In this document: positions 1 through 12,678 of the stretch, one piece after another | Numbering within the stretch: the stretch's first letter is position 1 | Layout of the letters: each line of letters opens with the position of its first letter | Source of the DNA: UBA6263 sp049305865 | Lineage (GTDB): Bacteria; Patescibacteriota; Gracilibacteria; Absconditabacterales; Absconditicoccaceae | Direction of reading: 5' to 3' | NCBI GenBank assembly: GCA_049305865.1 | Contig: JBAQPP010000032.1 | Span: 1 to 64,000 of the forward strand | DNA length: 64,000 nucleotides | The notes under the pieces: model-generated | Seen by the model: the letters and a program-made list of their open reading frames with translations, nothing else | Told to the model about the DNA's origin: nothing | The model's database searches: none | Program-made: the position numbers and the translations under genes

Positions 1-176
1 GTATATTTTATCTCACTTACTACTCATTTAATTTCTTTAGATTGTATTTCTCAAGATTTTAATTTTCTTATTTTGTTTTTTTTCCTAACATTGGAAACTA
101 TAGAATATATAATAATTCAAACAAAAACAATAGTAAATAAACCATTAAATGAACCTCAAAAAGCACTTTCTTCCAT
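1..176 (-). CDS. Small membrane protein, partial at window edge
   Basis: An open frame without TAA or TAG runs from an ATG at 176 off the left edge of the window. The protein begins MEESAFGGSFNGLF and continues into a hydrophobic segment (about residues 13-28), then a lysine-rich stretch. Several glycines are UGA codons, as in neighbouring genes. It lies just downstream of tRNA-Thr on the same strand. I do not recognise the family. A single-pass membrane protein with a cytoplasmic basic tail is the simplest reading. The C-terminus lies outside the window. Confidence 0.5.
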
Positions 177-201
177 GATTTCAAACTAGGAAATAAATAA
201 T

Positions 202-274
202 AGCCACGAACCGGGATCGAACCGGCGACCTCACCCTTACCATGGGTGCACTCTACCTACTGAGCTATCGCGGC
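202..274 (-). tRNA. tRNA-Thr (anticodon GGT)
   Basis: The complementary strand folds into a standard cloverleaf. The acceptor stem is GCCGCGA/TCGTGGC with one G-T pair. The anticodon stem is CACCC/GGGTG around the loop ATGGTAA, which gives anticodon GGT (Thr, ACC/ACU). The T arm carries the usual GTTCGATCC. The 3' CCA is not encoded. The discriminator base would be U. Confidence 0.95.
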
Positions 275-307
275 ATTTTTGTAACAAATATTTAATTTTT
301 TCCACAT

Positions 308-332
308 AAAAAAAAAGACCACTTTCGTGATC
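308..332 (-). terminator. Rho-independent terminator of the small gene at 355-618
   Basis: On the minus strand GATCAC-gaaa-GTGGTC is followed by a run of nine T. It lies 20 bases after the stop of the 355-618 gene and before tRNA-Thr. Confidence 0.8.
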
Positions 333-354
333 TATTAGTATTTTAATTTTTAAT

Positions 355-618
355 TTATTGTCATATTCATGGGATAGCTTCCAACTCTATACCTGCAGCA
401 GCATGTATTGAAGTTCACTCATACTCTATTTTTCAAACTTTCATATTATTTGCAAATAACATCAAAAATGACATCAATATAAATCATATTGTAATTCATA
501 TAGCTAGTTCTTTACCGGCTAAGTTTTTGAAAAATCTCCCCAATCGATTTAGATTATTTTTTGAAATATTAGTATATTTCTTTGAAGATTTTTTTTTAAA
601 ATTTTTTGCTCTTGTCAT
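355..618 (-). CDS. Small single-pass membrane protein, unknown function
   Basis: Under UGA=Gly this is an 87-residue frame from ATG at 618 to TAA at 355. It has a lysine-rich N-terminus (MTRAKNFKKKSSKKY), a hydrophobic helix around residues 41-57 (ELAIGITIGFILMSFLMLF), then a short tail ending in PGIGQ. Several glycines are UGA, so a standard-code gene finder would miss it. It is followed directly by a good terminator, which supports a real transcript. No family was recognised. The positive-inside layout predicts a cytoplasmic N-terminus. Confidence 0.65.
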
Positions 619-753
619 TTTTTTGCTTTAAATTTTCTAAAGATTTTGATGTCAATAATATAGTATCCCAAAAAATTTTTATTGTCAAAAGAAAATAAAA
701 ATCTGATTTAATTTTAAATAAATACTACTTGTCTTATTTTATATCTATATCAC

Positions 754-853
754 AGTATGTATAAAACATACTATATAATATTTCTATATTAATGGTTGAC
801 TTAGTCAAACAACAGCAATACAAATTTGACAATATCTGTATTTGGGATAAAAT
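754..853 (+). promoter_or_regulatory. Promoter and palindromes upstream of the giant gene at 901
   Basis: A -35 box TTGACA (826-831) and a -10 box TAAAAT (848-853) are 16 bases apart, putting the start of transcription near 860 and leaving a leader of about 40 bases. Upstream are two inverted repeats: AGTATGT/ACATACT (754-772) and GTTGAC-tta-GTCAAAC (795-810), the latter followed by CAACAG. The second repeat resembles the module seen at 36274, 42094, 46430, 51213 and 52042. Confidence 0.6.
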
Positions 854-900
854 TGTATCTATATTACATTATATCACATTTTATATTAAAATTTATCAAA

Positions 901-3900
901 ATGGTAGCAGGTCCAGACTTTATCAAAGATAAATCACAAAAAGAGTTTGACGATAAATCAATAAAAGTTGATTCACAACAACTTGATGCTTTATTGGAGC
1001 TCAAATTTAAAACATATATTGCTGAAGACAAAGCGATATCTGCAAAATATTGAGCATGAGCAAAACTTGATTTAAAAGATCAAAAAAAACGTGAAGATCT
1101 TCAAAAAGATTTTAATGATTATATCGATAAAGAACGAAATAAAGTAGAAAAGTCTGAAATAGACAAGGCGGTCCAATCTTTTCAATTTGAGTTGAATACT
1201 CTGCAGACAGAGATAGAAATATGAGCTTTGCAACAAGATGTGATTGCTGGAAATATTAATTCATGAGAGTCCAATACAGATATAAAATTTGAATCACCAG
1301 ATATCCAAAATGTAAAAATATATAATCCAGAAAAGATTAAATGAGAAGCTTGATCTGCACATGTTCATATAGCTTGAAATGTAGAAGAAATAGCATTACA
1401 CAATCCTTCTTTTGGAAATGAATTAATCAATCTACTAAAACAAGCAAACGAAGAATATAAAAAAACTCCATCAAAACAAAAATCCGATAACATACTTGAA
1501 TTTCAACAAAAAATATTATCAGAACTATCAAAATATAAACAAGAATCAGATTATCCTTTGTCTGCATGAGAAGAAAAATATTTGAGTGATTGAAAATTTT
1601 GAGAAAAAACATATAAAGCTCTGCAATTTTTAGCACAGAAAACAGTGTCTTCTGCATCATCAGACAAAACAGCAGACAAAACAGCAGATAAAGCGTCAGA
1701 CAAAGCGTCAGATAAATCAGCAGACAAAACAGCGGACAAAGCAGCAGATAAAGCGTCAGACAAAACAGCAGATAAAGCGTCAGACAAAACAGCAGATAAA
1801 TTATCTCTTACAGAAGTAACAGATAAATCAGAACAAGAAAAAATAACAAACAAACAATTTGATATACCAGAATTTAAACGATGAAAAATTCAAAAGGACG
1901 CTAATTGAAACTATTACGCACAGATAAATGCTACAATAGATGGCACAGATTATGATTTTACAAAAACAGATTTATTAAAATTTGATAAAGATTGAAATCT
2001 ACTTCCAGATCAACTAATCAAAACTGACAATAAAGAACGGGAAACTTTATATTTTGTAGATGAAAATAAAATTAAATTTGTAGATAGATATACCAACTGA
2101 ATGTATCTTACAAAAGATTCGATTACATGAGTAACCCCTACAGAACAACCAGAAAATATAAATTATGATTATACTGCTACAGAATTTAGCTTATTGGAAT
2201 CAAAGAGAACAGAATATGAATTTCAAGATCTAGGTTATCAAGCATTGGAAAAGCATCCAAAATTAAAAGATATTATGGACAAGATTATTTGAGAAGAAGA
2301 ATGAAATTGAAATCTATGAAAAAGAAAATTTAAAATAAATTTAAGTCCAAACGATGGGTTGGCTAAAATCATTTTGGATATATACTCCAAGGATAGCAAA
2401 AATTCTCCAGCAAAATTATTACAAAACAAAAAATGAACAATCTGAGTAGATGATATCAAAACATGTTTTCCATATTATAAACGCGCTGGATGACTAGATA
2501 ATGAGAAAAGAAAAATAGCCATGATACTCAATCAAGCTGAAGAAAGAGATTTGAAAAATTTTGCATCTGATGCTCAGTCTTACGGAGAAGATTATGAAGA
2601 TAAATTTGAAAAAGCAGAAAAATTTGATCAAGTCATAGAATCTTTGAGTGAGGAAAATATTTTACAAGCTTTGTGTGATTATAATGTCGACTGACAACTT
2701 TCAGCAGTAGAATGAAATACACAACTAAAACAAAAATTTCTTACAGAGAAATGATGAAAATATCCATGATGGAGAGAAGATTTTAGAGAATATAAAACTG
2801 CTCGAAAATCAAAAAATAAAGAATTTAAAAAAGATCAAGAATCGATCTGAGATACTGGCACAATATTTGGTCCACAGCTTTACCATGAATTACAAAGAGC
2901 AATAGCTGTTATGGATGTTAAACTCAAATACGAACCTGATGTAGTTAACGAATATCTTAAAAAATATAATCTAGAAAATATATCTCCTAAACCAGTTTTG
3001 ACGTGAGAAAATATAGTCATTACAAATATTATAAGAAATATATCTTGGACATCTTCCAATAAAATTCTTGAACAAGCTCTCGATAAAGTACCAGCAAATC
3101 AGCGGACAAAAGCAAAACTTCTTGAAATGGCAAAAAATTATACATGAAAAGAATGAATGGAAAATAACTGAAACTTCCAACCATTATTTTCAAAAGCTAT
3201 TGAAGAAATCAATTGATCTAGTTCAGCCATTTCCCCAGATTTATTTGATAATTTAGTATGAGTAGAAAGAATAGATACAAGTTACAATAGATATTCTATG
3301 ATTGAAAAAGAACTGGAAGCTTATCTAAACAAAAATCCAACTGAATCAGCAAAATTCAAATCTGACTGATTTACAGATGGTAAACATACTTTCATTACAT
3401 GACTAATGTCAGTTCTTGATAATTTACATATATCAGTTAATCCTACGTCAATATCTGTAGGAAAATCTCGAGATATGGAAAAATACAAACACAAAATAGA
3501 AAACTCATTTGCAAAAGACCTCATATGATGATGACTAAGTGTACAAAAAAACTGAACAATATGATTGAGTTTAAGTACTTGAAAAAAATGATTTTCAGAA
3601 GATTGAAAATTTCAACGGGAACGAAATACATGAGCTTGAGTAAAATATAACAACACTACAAAAACCCTATCGGTATGAATTAATGCATGATGAGAATCTG
3701 CTCGAGAGTATAACTATGATAAAGTAGTAACTTGAAGATTAGACGACATCAAATCAGCAAAGTACGTATGAGTATGATGAAATATCAATGCAGGTATGGA
3801 AGTATGATGAACAAATAATAATGTCTGAGCTATGGCATGAGTAGAAATAGATTGGAAACAAAATCCTAAACAAGCTATAGAGCAAATGAATCGTCAATAC

Positions 3901-6360
3901 AGGGATCTTTCAAATTGAATATTTCATTTACCAACTTCAGCAGAAAATTTAAAAGATTCAGCGTCATTGGAAGCTTATCTATTAACTAGATTAAATAAAT
4001 TAAAGAACAGTGCAAAAGAGCCAATGAAAACTTTTGTTAAAAACAACGAATGATTTTTACAATGAAATATAAAAAATATTGCTGATTATTTTGATAAAAA
4101 ATGAATCTTCGCAATGATCAATAATATGCCAGAAGAATTTAAATGAGACAAAAAAAGAAATGCAATCAATAACTTGATGCAAGTCTTACAGACATGAATA
4201 GTAGATTCTCGAAGAGATTATATGTACGATCAAATACATTGAAAAGTTTCTATAACAAAAATCTGATTATGAGTGGGTATATGATTGAGCGTAGGTAGTG
4301 ATTGAATCTCATATAGAGTGCCATTCCCAACTCTTAGTTTTGATATATCTACTTGGAGAAAAAATTATGTATCTTCAGTAGCTGGTAAATATATGGATCA
4401 AAAAATTATTCGTAATTGAGAAATACAGTGACATAGTGATGAGTTTGAACCAAAATGAAATGATTTAAATGCTTATGCTGAATACATCAAAGCTCGTTAC
4501 AATAACTTACCATGACTAGAGGTTGCTGTCAATGAATGAAAATTTGAATTTACATATTCAGATCCTAGTTGAGGTTCAAAACAAATATGAGATGTTTTAG
4601 ACATACGTGCCAAACTTGATCAAAAAGTTTTGGATAATATAAAATATTCAGATGACGGATCTGTACTTACAATATGAAACGTCTGAGATTTGTGAATATT
4701 TTCAAGCGCTGATGGTCAGTGAGTCAGAAACTTTCTTATAATATGACAAAAATGAACTGTAGATAAAAACGATAAACCAAATACTTTTATCCTTAAACCG
4801 CCACACCCTTGATCTGATTATCAATGAGAGATAAAGGATATACAGCCCATAAAGATAGAAAAATCAAAAGATAAAAAAGCTTGGACATATGAGGATATTC
4901 AGACTTTATTAAATACAACTTTCAAAGCAGAAAAAGCAAATTATCCTACAAAAATAGAAGATATCAAAACTGAAATATTGTGACAGATAAGAGAAATATC
5001 GTGAAATTTATTTATCAATTGATTAAATGGAAAATATTGATTATCTAAGTTCCCAACTACATGAACAGTAGAATTCAAAAAAGATCATAAATGAAATATT
5101 AGCATTTATAGCTTGGCAGAACCTAAGGATAAGCTCAATATAACTTATAAAAAATATACAAAAGAAATCATTCCAAGTAAAATTATAGAATGAACAAATT
5201 ATTATGATTTCAAAAATGTATTTAACTTTACTGATATTGACGCTCTATTTAGCGATCCAAAAGTTCTAGATAATCTTTCAAAATTAGAAGATAATAAAAT
5301 AAATAAATTGAATGATTTTCTTTACAACGCATGAAGAGATGTAGATGCAGATTTAGATATCGATGAGGTAGAATACAACGCATCATCGTGAATATTAAAA
5401 GAACTTTTATGAAAAAATTATACCAAAATAACAGAAATACTAGAAAGTGGTAATATATCGTCAAAGGTTCTAGTAATAAATAGAATGAAATGAATATTTG
5501 CAACAGAGAATCTAGTGACAAATTGAAAAAAATTAAATGATATCTCTAAAGGTAGATGAGAATCTTATAAAAAATTATCCTGACCATCAAATGACGTCTT
5601 ACCTTATTTCACTACGGATTATAGAAAAAGTATTTTAGATAAACTATCTTCTCAGACAAACATTTCACAAAATATAGATAATGGATTGGTAGGATATACG
5701 GCATTTTATAGAAAATGAACAAATACGTGAAGATGATTTTCTCTAACTGCACCATGAGCTACCAAAGTCCTTTGATGAGAAAAAATTCCTTTCGAAAAAG
5801 AGGATGAAAAACTTGCTAGAGATCGATTTATCAAAAATTTCGAAAAAGATAAGGCTAGTCTTGCTATCATTACTAAGTCTATAAATGATAAATTACCAAA
5901 GTGATTAACTCCCTTTTCAGATACTGACGCAATTAAACTTTTATCTTGAGAATCACTTGACATTTGATGAGAAAATAATATAACAATATCGTTAAATTCA
6001 GCTATGTCCTTCTACTTATTATGAGAATGTGCCAATGAATCTATTTGAATAAAAATAGATTGAATAAAAATAAAGTCAAAACGTTGAACATGATTATTGG
6101 ATGAAGCTAGTGAATCTTATGTTTGAGATATACTACCACAAGATAATTATATATGATGAATAGACGTTTCTTCTAGAAACTTATCAGTGCCTATGGTACC
6201 ATGAGCTTATCAACACGATGTAAGAATCAATGCATCATGAAAAGACAGAGAACGAAAAGCAAAAGACAAAACCAATCCATGAATAGAACCATGAGATGGT
6301 ACAGAACCATGAATATGATGATGAGATGGTACGGAACCTTGAATAGGTGGTTGATGATAA
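901..6360 (+). CDS. Giant lineage-specific protein with PG-binding-like segment and ADK repeats
   Basis: A 1819-residue frame with many UGA-glycines and no TAA/TAG. The ATG at 901 was chosen because the upstream in-frame TTG at 826 is the -35 box of the promoter. No signal peptide is visible. The N-terminus (1-180) is charged and probably coiled coil. Near residue 230 the segment LSDGKFGEKTYKALQFLAQ resembles the peptidoglycan-binding domain 1 signature. Residues about 255-300 are tandem ADKTADKASDK-type repeats. The middle (about 880-1000) is glycine-rich and beta-like, with many GG pairs. The C-terminus ends in two copies of a GDGTEPGIGGG-type repeat. The next gene starts 46 bases downstream, so the two may share a transcript. 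Function unknown; cell-envelope association is an inference. Confidence 0.85.
1660..1803 (+). repeat. In-frame tandem repeat encoding ADK/SDK triplets
   Basis: About sixteen imperfect 9-base units (gcagacaaaaca / gcgtcagacaaa type) encode alternating T-A-D-K and A-S-D-K. The complementary strand is also open over 100 codons, but only because the repeat has no stop in that frame. Such repeats are prone to copy-number change. Confidence 0.85.
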
Positions 6361-6406
6361 GGACCATATTAAATTGTAAATAACTTTATTATTAAAATAG
6401 ATTTCA

Positions 6407-9400
6407 ATGTATAGCAAAAAGTTCTATTATTTAATTATACTTGTATCTGCCTTCTTATACATTTTTTCTGCAAATGTTTCTGCAAATGTAAGTATAGGAA
6501 GTGTTGTTACTCAAAACACAACAACTACAGCATATACTACTCAGTGTGATACCACATACTTATATTCTCTGTATGAATGACAATCATTCTACCTTTATCA
6601 TACTCACACTCCCAGTAATTTATCATCAACTTGGGAATATTTTTGACCTTCAAATGTGGTAACATACAATTATTCAAATGTAATAGGTAATTCAATCAAT
6701 TGAAATAGTATCTGATGAAAATTTACAGACTTCAAATACAATTCCAATGGTAGATTATGAACTAGTCATTTTGGTAATATATGATGATGAATCCAAACTA
6801 CTCAAGCATGGAAAGAAGATGCTTACAATCGAGCCGTAAAACCCAATCCTAATCCTAACAGAGCAAATTTAGTATGACAAGTTGTACATATATTAAATAG
6901 AAAACAAGTACAATCACGATGAGGCTCTTATTTTTCTATGACAACATATAATTTTAATACAAATATTATATATACAGAAAATGCTGATCCAGACTCATAT
7001 TATAGCGTTGTAGAAGATAAAAAATGTCAAAATTTCTATATAGCAAAATGTTGAGATTGAGTGTTGGATAATATAAACAAAGCATGATGAGCAAATACTA
7101 ATGGTAAACAGTGAATTCAAACCAATAATTGATTTGTAGAGCGAGTATTCCCGTCAACAGTTACTTCTGAACAATGTGATGGTACAGAATGAGTGACTCC
7201 CGGATATACTTGTAATGCACTATGTCAGCTTGTTCCAGAAGCTCCTACACAAGCAGATTTATCAGTAACAAAAGTAGTAAATAATCCAACACCAAACGTA
7301 TGAACAAATGTTACATTTACAATGGTACTTAGTAATGCATGACCAGCAAATGCAGGTGGTGTAACACTTACAGACTTGTTACCAAGTTGATATACATATG
7401 TGTCACATACAGCTTCACAGTGAACATATAATTCCACAAATTGAATTCGAAATGTATGAACAATAAATGTAAATACAACTAAAACATTAACTATAACAGC
7501 CCAAGTCAAAGCAACATGAAGTTATATAAATACAATAGAGGTAACAACATCTGATAAACCAGATCCAGATTCTACGCCCAACAATCATATCTCAACAGAA
7601 GATGATCAAGCATCAGCTACAGTTACTCCACCGACTTTACCAGCTCCTACTTGTGTTTTGACGGTTAATCCTTCTAGTATAGTGAGTTGATGATTAGCAT
7701 CAGTTTCACGGGTTATAAGTGGCTCATTTGTTATCCCTACATATATATATGTTACTCCTATAGTTGTTTGAGCATGGCCACACCTAGTCAATACTCCTAC
7801 ATGAACAACATATGTTTCTCCAAATCAAGTATGAACATATACTTTCTCTATGACTGTTATGAATATAAACTGACTGTCAAATTCATGTTCAGCTACTTTA
7901 AATGTTTGAGTGATACCTCCAAACAACCCAGTTCTTACAATACAAAAAACATTGCTTGTAAATCAGACATATTATTCTTGAGATCAAATATGATTTAAAA
8001 TTAATTTTCAAAATACATGATCATGAACAGCAAATAACGTTGTGTTGACAGATATATTACCTAGTTCCTTAGCATATGTTTCAAGTTCTATATATTGAGT
8101 GACTGCAAACTTAAGTGTCGGTATGTCAGGTGCGAATCCTATTATAACTTATAATGGTTTTAATCTTGCTCCATGAGCTGGATGATATATGATCATCACA
8201 TGAATATTGTTGACCAATAATGCACAAAGTAATAGAACCAATTATACTGATATTTATGCTTCCAATCACCCTTTAGTTTCTGCAACAGCATTATTTATTG
8301 TTTGAGAAATACCTGCAAATACTGTCATATTTACAAAGACATGAAATAAATCTGATTTCAACCCATGAGAAAATATACAATTTACGATTAAGGTTACCAA
8401 TCAATGACCAAATCCAATCAATGATTTGACCATAACAGATGTACGACCAAATCCTTCTTGTATAACATATAATTCTCGATCATCTTCAGATTGATTCATC
8501 AATAATGCTAGTATGAGTCGATTTAGATCATGAACATTGGCTGTATGATCAACTGTTAAATTATTTATAAGTTGAACAATTTCTACAAATCCTTCTTGTG
8601 CCTGAAGTTATAATAATGTTGCCAATCTGACTTATTATGTATTTGGTGAATTACAAAATAAAACAGCTAATTTCCCATTTAATGTTCTAGCTTGATATCA
8701 ATGTGAGTCACTTACATCTCTTTACTGATGAGTAATCTTGATGGAAGATTGACAATGAAAGGCTAAATTTACATGTAATACTTCTAACTGAGTACAAGCA
8801 AATATAAGAGTGGATTGTTGAAACTCAACTGAATTTGTTTGATTTGGAAGTTCACTAACTGATTATTGTGAATATGACGATACTGATACTTACACAGTTA
8901 GATGTTACGTAGAAAATACCACTAATGAACAATGTACAGAAATTATAATAGTAGACGAATGAATGTTATGATATTGTGGAAACGGTAAGCGCGAATGAAT
9001 TGAAAAATGTGATATCAGATGAAATGATAACGATAATAATGATTCTGAACCAATAGAAGACGATCTAGATGATTATTGATTGGATGCATGATCATATGCA
9101 AATGATTGATACAGCTGTGAAAACTGTGCAATCAAGAAACAATCATATTATGAAGCTCCTGCATGTAACGGAATAAGTACAACATTATCAGTCCAAAAAT
9201 GAGAAGTATTACCATTTCGATGGGAGTTGGAATGAAATAATATAGTAGATGAAAATGATTGTTCAGATGCTGATAATGGAGATATTTTAAAAGATAGCTT
9301 AAGATGTACTTTCAAGGTATTCAATTGAAAAAATAATCTACAAGAAGACGACGATCCAACATTGAGAATTACAAAAGATTGTGATGTTGATGAGCGGGAT

Positions 9401-10465
9401 TGACATCAGATGTTTGATTATTTTGAAGATCTAGCAGATGAAATATACCATTCTCTTGATAATGCTTTTGGTAAATATTATTTCACAGCGAATAATAGTA
9501 ATAATTGATTCCTTGTAGATAATACATATTGAGAATACAAATTGGTTCTTGATAAAGTTTCTTATGATTATTGTGATGGAAGTGATGAAGAGAAATGAAC
9601 AGAAATAGACAGAATATGTGAAGTCAATTTTGCTGTTACCAAACCATATTTAATGCAAAAGAGTTTATTCTGAGTAACGCCCAAAACTTCTACAGTTAAT
9701 CTAGACGATTTCCGAGATATGAAATGAGAAAAGTTGATAAATAAAACTGACTTATCTTCTATTATGAAAGTTGATGCAGATGATTATGCTTGATGAGTAA
9801 AGATGGATTCTCAGATCGCAAGCTTTATAAATAAATATGAAAAACTATCTGTAAAAATTGCTACAAATGATTTGCATTCGATTGCAAATTGAACAATAAC
9901 AGAGATAAGAAAAGTCCCAAGTAAACAGATTTATATTATCAAATGAACTGGTAAACTGACTCTTAAACAACTCAATTCATACTTCAGTAAACCGTTTACA
10001 ATGATTATAAAATGAATGAATCTAGTTGTTGAATGATCACTCAAAACTAATTGAATGTTTGTCGTGAAGTGATGAAAAATAAGCTTCAAAGAAGATCCAT
10101 CTAATCGATGTGTTGCTACACAAGTTGTTCAATGAATATTTATATCAGATCTATGATTTGGTATATGAGATACTACATTGAATATGGCTAATGATTTAGA
10201 TAAGCCACGATGTAATCGATGATGACTAAATGTAAAATGAGTTTTGATATGAGATAATATTACAGATTTGGTTTTACAAAGAAGATCTCAATTAAATGAT
10301 CGATTCTGGGTTAATTCAAATAATGAAGATAAAATAAAGATAGAGAGAAGGAATAAAATATTCAATTGAGGTTCTGTGCTTATAGAATATAGCCCATCAT
10401 TACGATGAGCGCTACCTCCATGAGCAAGCGACTTTACAAAGGTATTAGAAGTCTATAAAAAATAA
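6407..10465 (+). CDS. Secreted surface protein with DUF11 repeats and a Cys-rich repeat
   Basis: A 1352-residue frame under UGA=Gly. The N-terminus (MYSKKFYYLIILVSAFLYIFSANVSA) is a signal peptide. DUF11-type domains, a bacterial surface repeat, sit at about residues 283-395 (ADLSVTKVVNNPTPNVG, then TLTDLLPSGYTYVS), 507-635 and 637-745. A different beta domain lies between the first two. Around residue 860 the motif CGNGKREGIEKCD matches Myxococcus-type Cys-rich repeats. The C-terminal 450 residues are unfamiliar. It follows the 901 gene by 46 bases and ends at a strong terminator. Likely a cell-surface structural protein or adhesin; the exact role is unknown. Confidence 0.88.
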
Positions 10466-10480
10466 TTTAGTATCTACAAT

Positions 10481-10510
10481 AAAAAAAAGTCCGCTTAAGC
10501 GGACTTTTTT
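10481..10510 (+). terminator. Bidirectional Rho-independent terminator
   Basis: GTCCGC-ttaa-GCGGAC, flanked by eight A and six T, lies between convergent genes and can serve both. Confidence 0.9.
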
Positions 10511-10562
10511 GTTATATATTTTATTTTTCAATATTGTAATAAAATTTATACTATATAATCTT

Positions 10563-12128
10563 TTAGAAAAACTCTTCATAATAAATTTTACTAAATCACT
10601 TAGCTTTGATTATTCCAAGCATAGATTGTACTACGGGTGGAGCACCACAAATATAAAATTCCATATTATCATTCAATTCAAATTTATTCAAATCTATCCT
10701 GCCATGTTCATATCCATCCAACTCTTCTCTTGATAAAAATATTTTATAATCCAGATTAGAAATTTTTTTCATATCTTCTTCATAAAAAATATCACTCTTA
10801 TGTTGGGCTCCAAATATAAGTGTTTTATGTATATGGGGACTACATTTTTTTATCATATTCATTATAGGAGCTAGTCATGTTCATGTAGCAATAAATATTT
10901 TTTCATTATTATTATCATTTAAAACAAAGCGGCCAAATGCTCAATTTACTTTAACTTCATCTCATATTTTTGATTCTTTTAATTTCTTACCTCATCTTCA
11001 TTCATCCAATAATTTGATAGTAAAAATACAGTCAGTTACGTTATTTTCATTCTCATGATATGCAACAGAATATGCTCTTAAAAATTCTCATTTTTCATCA
11101 TTTAATACGAATTCTATCCATTGACCAGGTTTTATTTTTAAATTTTCTTTAAATTCTACACTTAATTCCAAAACATTATCTGTAAGCATTTTACGATTTA
11201 TTATTTTTCACTTTACATATTCAATATTATTATTTTTCCTTACAACCATTGTAAATTGTTCTTTTCATACGCCACAGATAGGGCATTTCCAATCATTTGG
11301 TATGTCTTCTCGCTTTGTACCTGGAGATATTCATCACTCTGGATCTCATAATTGTTCGTTATAAATGTATCCACATGGTCAGCATTTTCGTTTCTTAAAA
11401 TCTTTTCAGATATTATTTGAAATAGTCTCCGATTGTTTTAAATCTGTATTTTTCCATTCAAAGACTTTCAATATTATATATATTGTTATCAAAATTACTG
11501 AATTTCATCGTTCTCATTCTCTGATTGTACTGTGTAATGATCAAGCAAAAAGTGCTATATATGCTATCTGTTGAACTATTTTTCGATTTCTTCACAAAAA
11601 CTTCATAGACCGATTATTTGAAGTGATGAATCCTATAAATAACGAAGCTATTCATACATAACCTATCCATATAAATGTTTCAGAAATATTGAAGAATATA
11701 TCCATTCATAATTTATTCCAACCTATCAATAACAGGGTAAGATGTAAAAATATACACCAAAAAGTTAGTATCCCCAGTAGTCTTCTATGTTTCAAAAAGA
11801 ATCCAGATATCATATAAACTATATTTACTAAAAGCTCTTTTATAAAAATTAATATTGGTTTTTGTGTTCGTCATTTTAAAATATATTTAACAAAATCTGA
11901 TATATTCCACAGCTCTGGCTTAAAATATTTTTTTGATATCACATATAATGGTTTGATAAATAACAAGAATATTAGCAGATTCATTCATCGTCAAGCAAAT
12001 ATCTCTTGTAATTCATTTCCTCATACTATTCATTTATATACCATAATGAGTATTGAAAATACAATAACAGGTACTACATAAAAAACAATACTAGTTATAT
12101 ATTTTTCTAGTTTATCATATTTATTCAT
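10563..12128 (-). CDS. Ferric-reductase-like membrane domain / rubredoxin / FNR fusion
   Basis: A 521-residue, three-part redox protein. Residues 1-225 contain several membrane helices of the ferric-reductase/MsrQ type, with histidines in FWCIFLHLTLLL and AGSLHSTI that could bind heme. Residues about 246-296 are a complete rubredoxin: CGPCGYIYN, then PGTK-x-EDIPNDWKCPICG. The first Cys pair starts at residue 249. Residues 300-521 are a ferredoxin-NADP reductase module with FAD motif RAYS, nucleotide motif GTGLAPI and C-terminal ICGAPP. CGA occurs at rubredoxin positions that are normally Trp or aromatic. It should move electrons from NAD(P)H through FAD and rubredoxin to or from membrane heme. 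It follows the thioredoxin-like lipoprotein gene by 20 bases, suggesting one operon. Confidence 0.9.
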
Positions 12129-12148
12129 TTATCTTTATAAGAAATAAA

Positions 12149-12499
12149 TTACTTTATATTACATCAAGCCTTTTCTGCTAGCGTTGATATCATCTGTTTG
12201 CCAGGTAACAATTCTCAACCAGGAAATTCCCGTGTGGGGGTTCATTCTAATTTTGCACAAGCATTTGTATCTGTTGCACAGTCTATATAATTTATGTACT
12301 TGAAGCTATCTCCAAATAACTCTTTTTGATCTATGCAATGAGAACAAGTTTCAGTTCCATACATTTTTACTCATTTTTGTCATAAACATTGAGCTATCTG
12401 ATCTATATCTTCTATAGTAAGCTCGTCTTGTTTGGGAGCTGAACATCACAACAAAAAAATAGATGCTAGTATAAATCCAATTCATAGTATTTTTTTCAT
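12149..12499 (-). CDS. Thioredoxin-like lipoprotein (VKOR-partner type)
   Basis: A 116-residue protein starting MKKILGIGFILASIFLLGC, a lipoprotein signal with lipobox LLGC. The mature part has CSHC as the active site in MYGTETCSHCIDQKELFG. It then has paired cysteines and a GTPT-[CGG]-EFPGG segment, where thioredoxin-like domains of VKOR systems have GTPTWEFP. The CGG codon therefore sits on a conserved Trp. It ends LAEKAGC. It probably exchanges disulfides outside the membrane. It lies 20 bases upstream of the rubredoxin fusion and is probably co-transcribed. No VKOR gene is in the window. Confidence 0.85.
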
Positions 12500-12678
12500 T
12501 TCATCTGTTTATTAAACAATAAAAGCTAGCAAACTTTAATAATATCAATAAAATTATCAACTATAATTTATTAAAATTTTTTCAAAATTAATTCGTCTTA
12601 TACAGCATACAATGTTTTTCAAAATCAATATATCTCAAATATTATACAAAGCTTTTATTAATTAATTTATCTAAAAAA

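Noticed and set aside
826..900. TTG start codon at 826 extending the giant protein
   Set aside because: TTGACA at 826 is a well-placed -35 box; ATG at 901 fits the transcript. The same applies to TTG at 46468.
1551..1853. Minus-strand 100-residue ORF with LSDALSAVLS repeats
   Set aside because: It is the antisense reading of the ADK repeat inside the 901 gene and shows no start or regulatory signals.
6235..6417. Minus-strand ORF at the end of the giant gene
   Set aside because: Shadow of the Gly/Pro repeat end of the 901 gene; the composition is only its complement.
901..10465. Dense stop codons and short fragments suggesting a pseudogene-rich or non-coding region
   Set aside because: Stops are nearly all UGA and fall on glycine positions. 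With UGA=Gly single frames run for kilobases.
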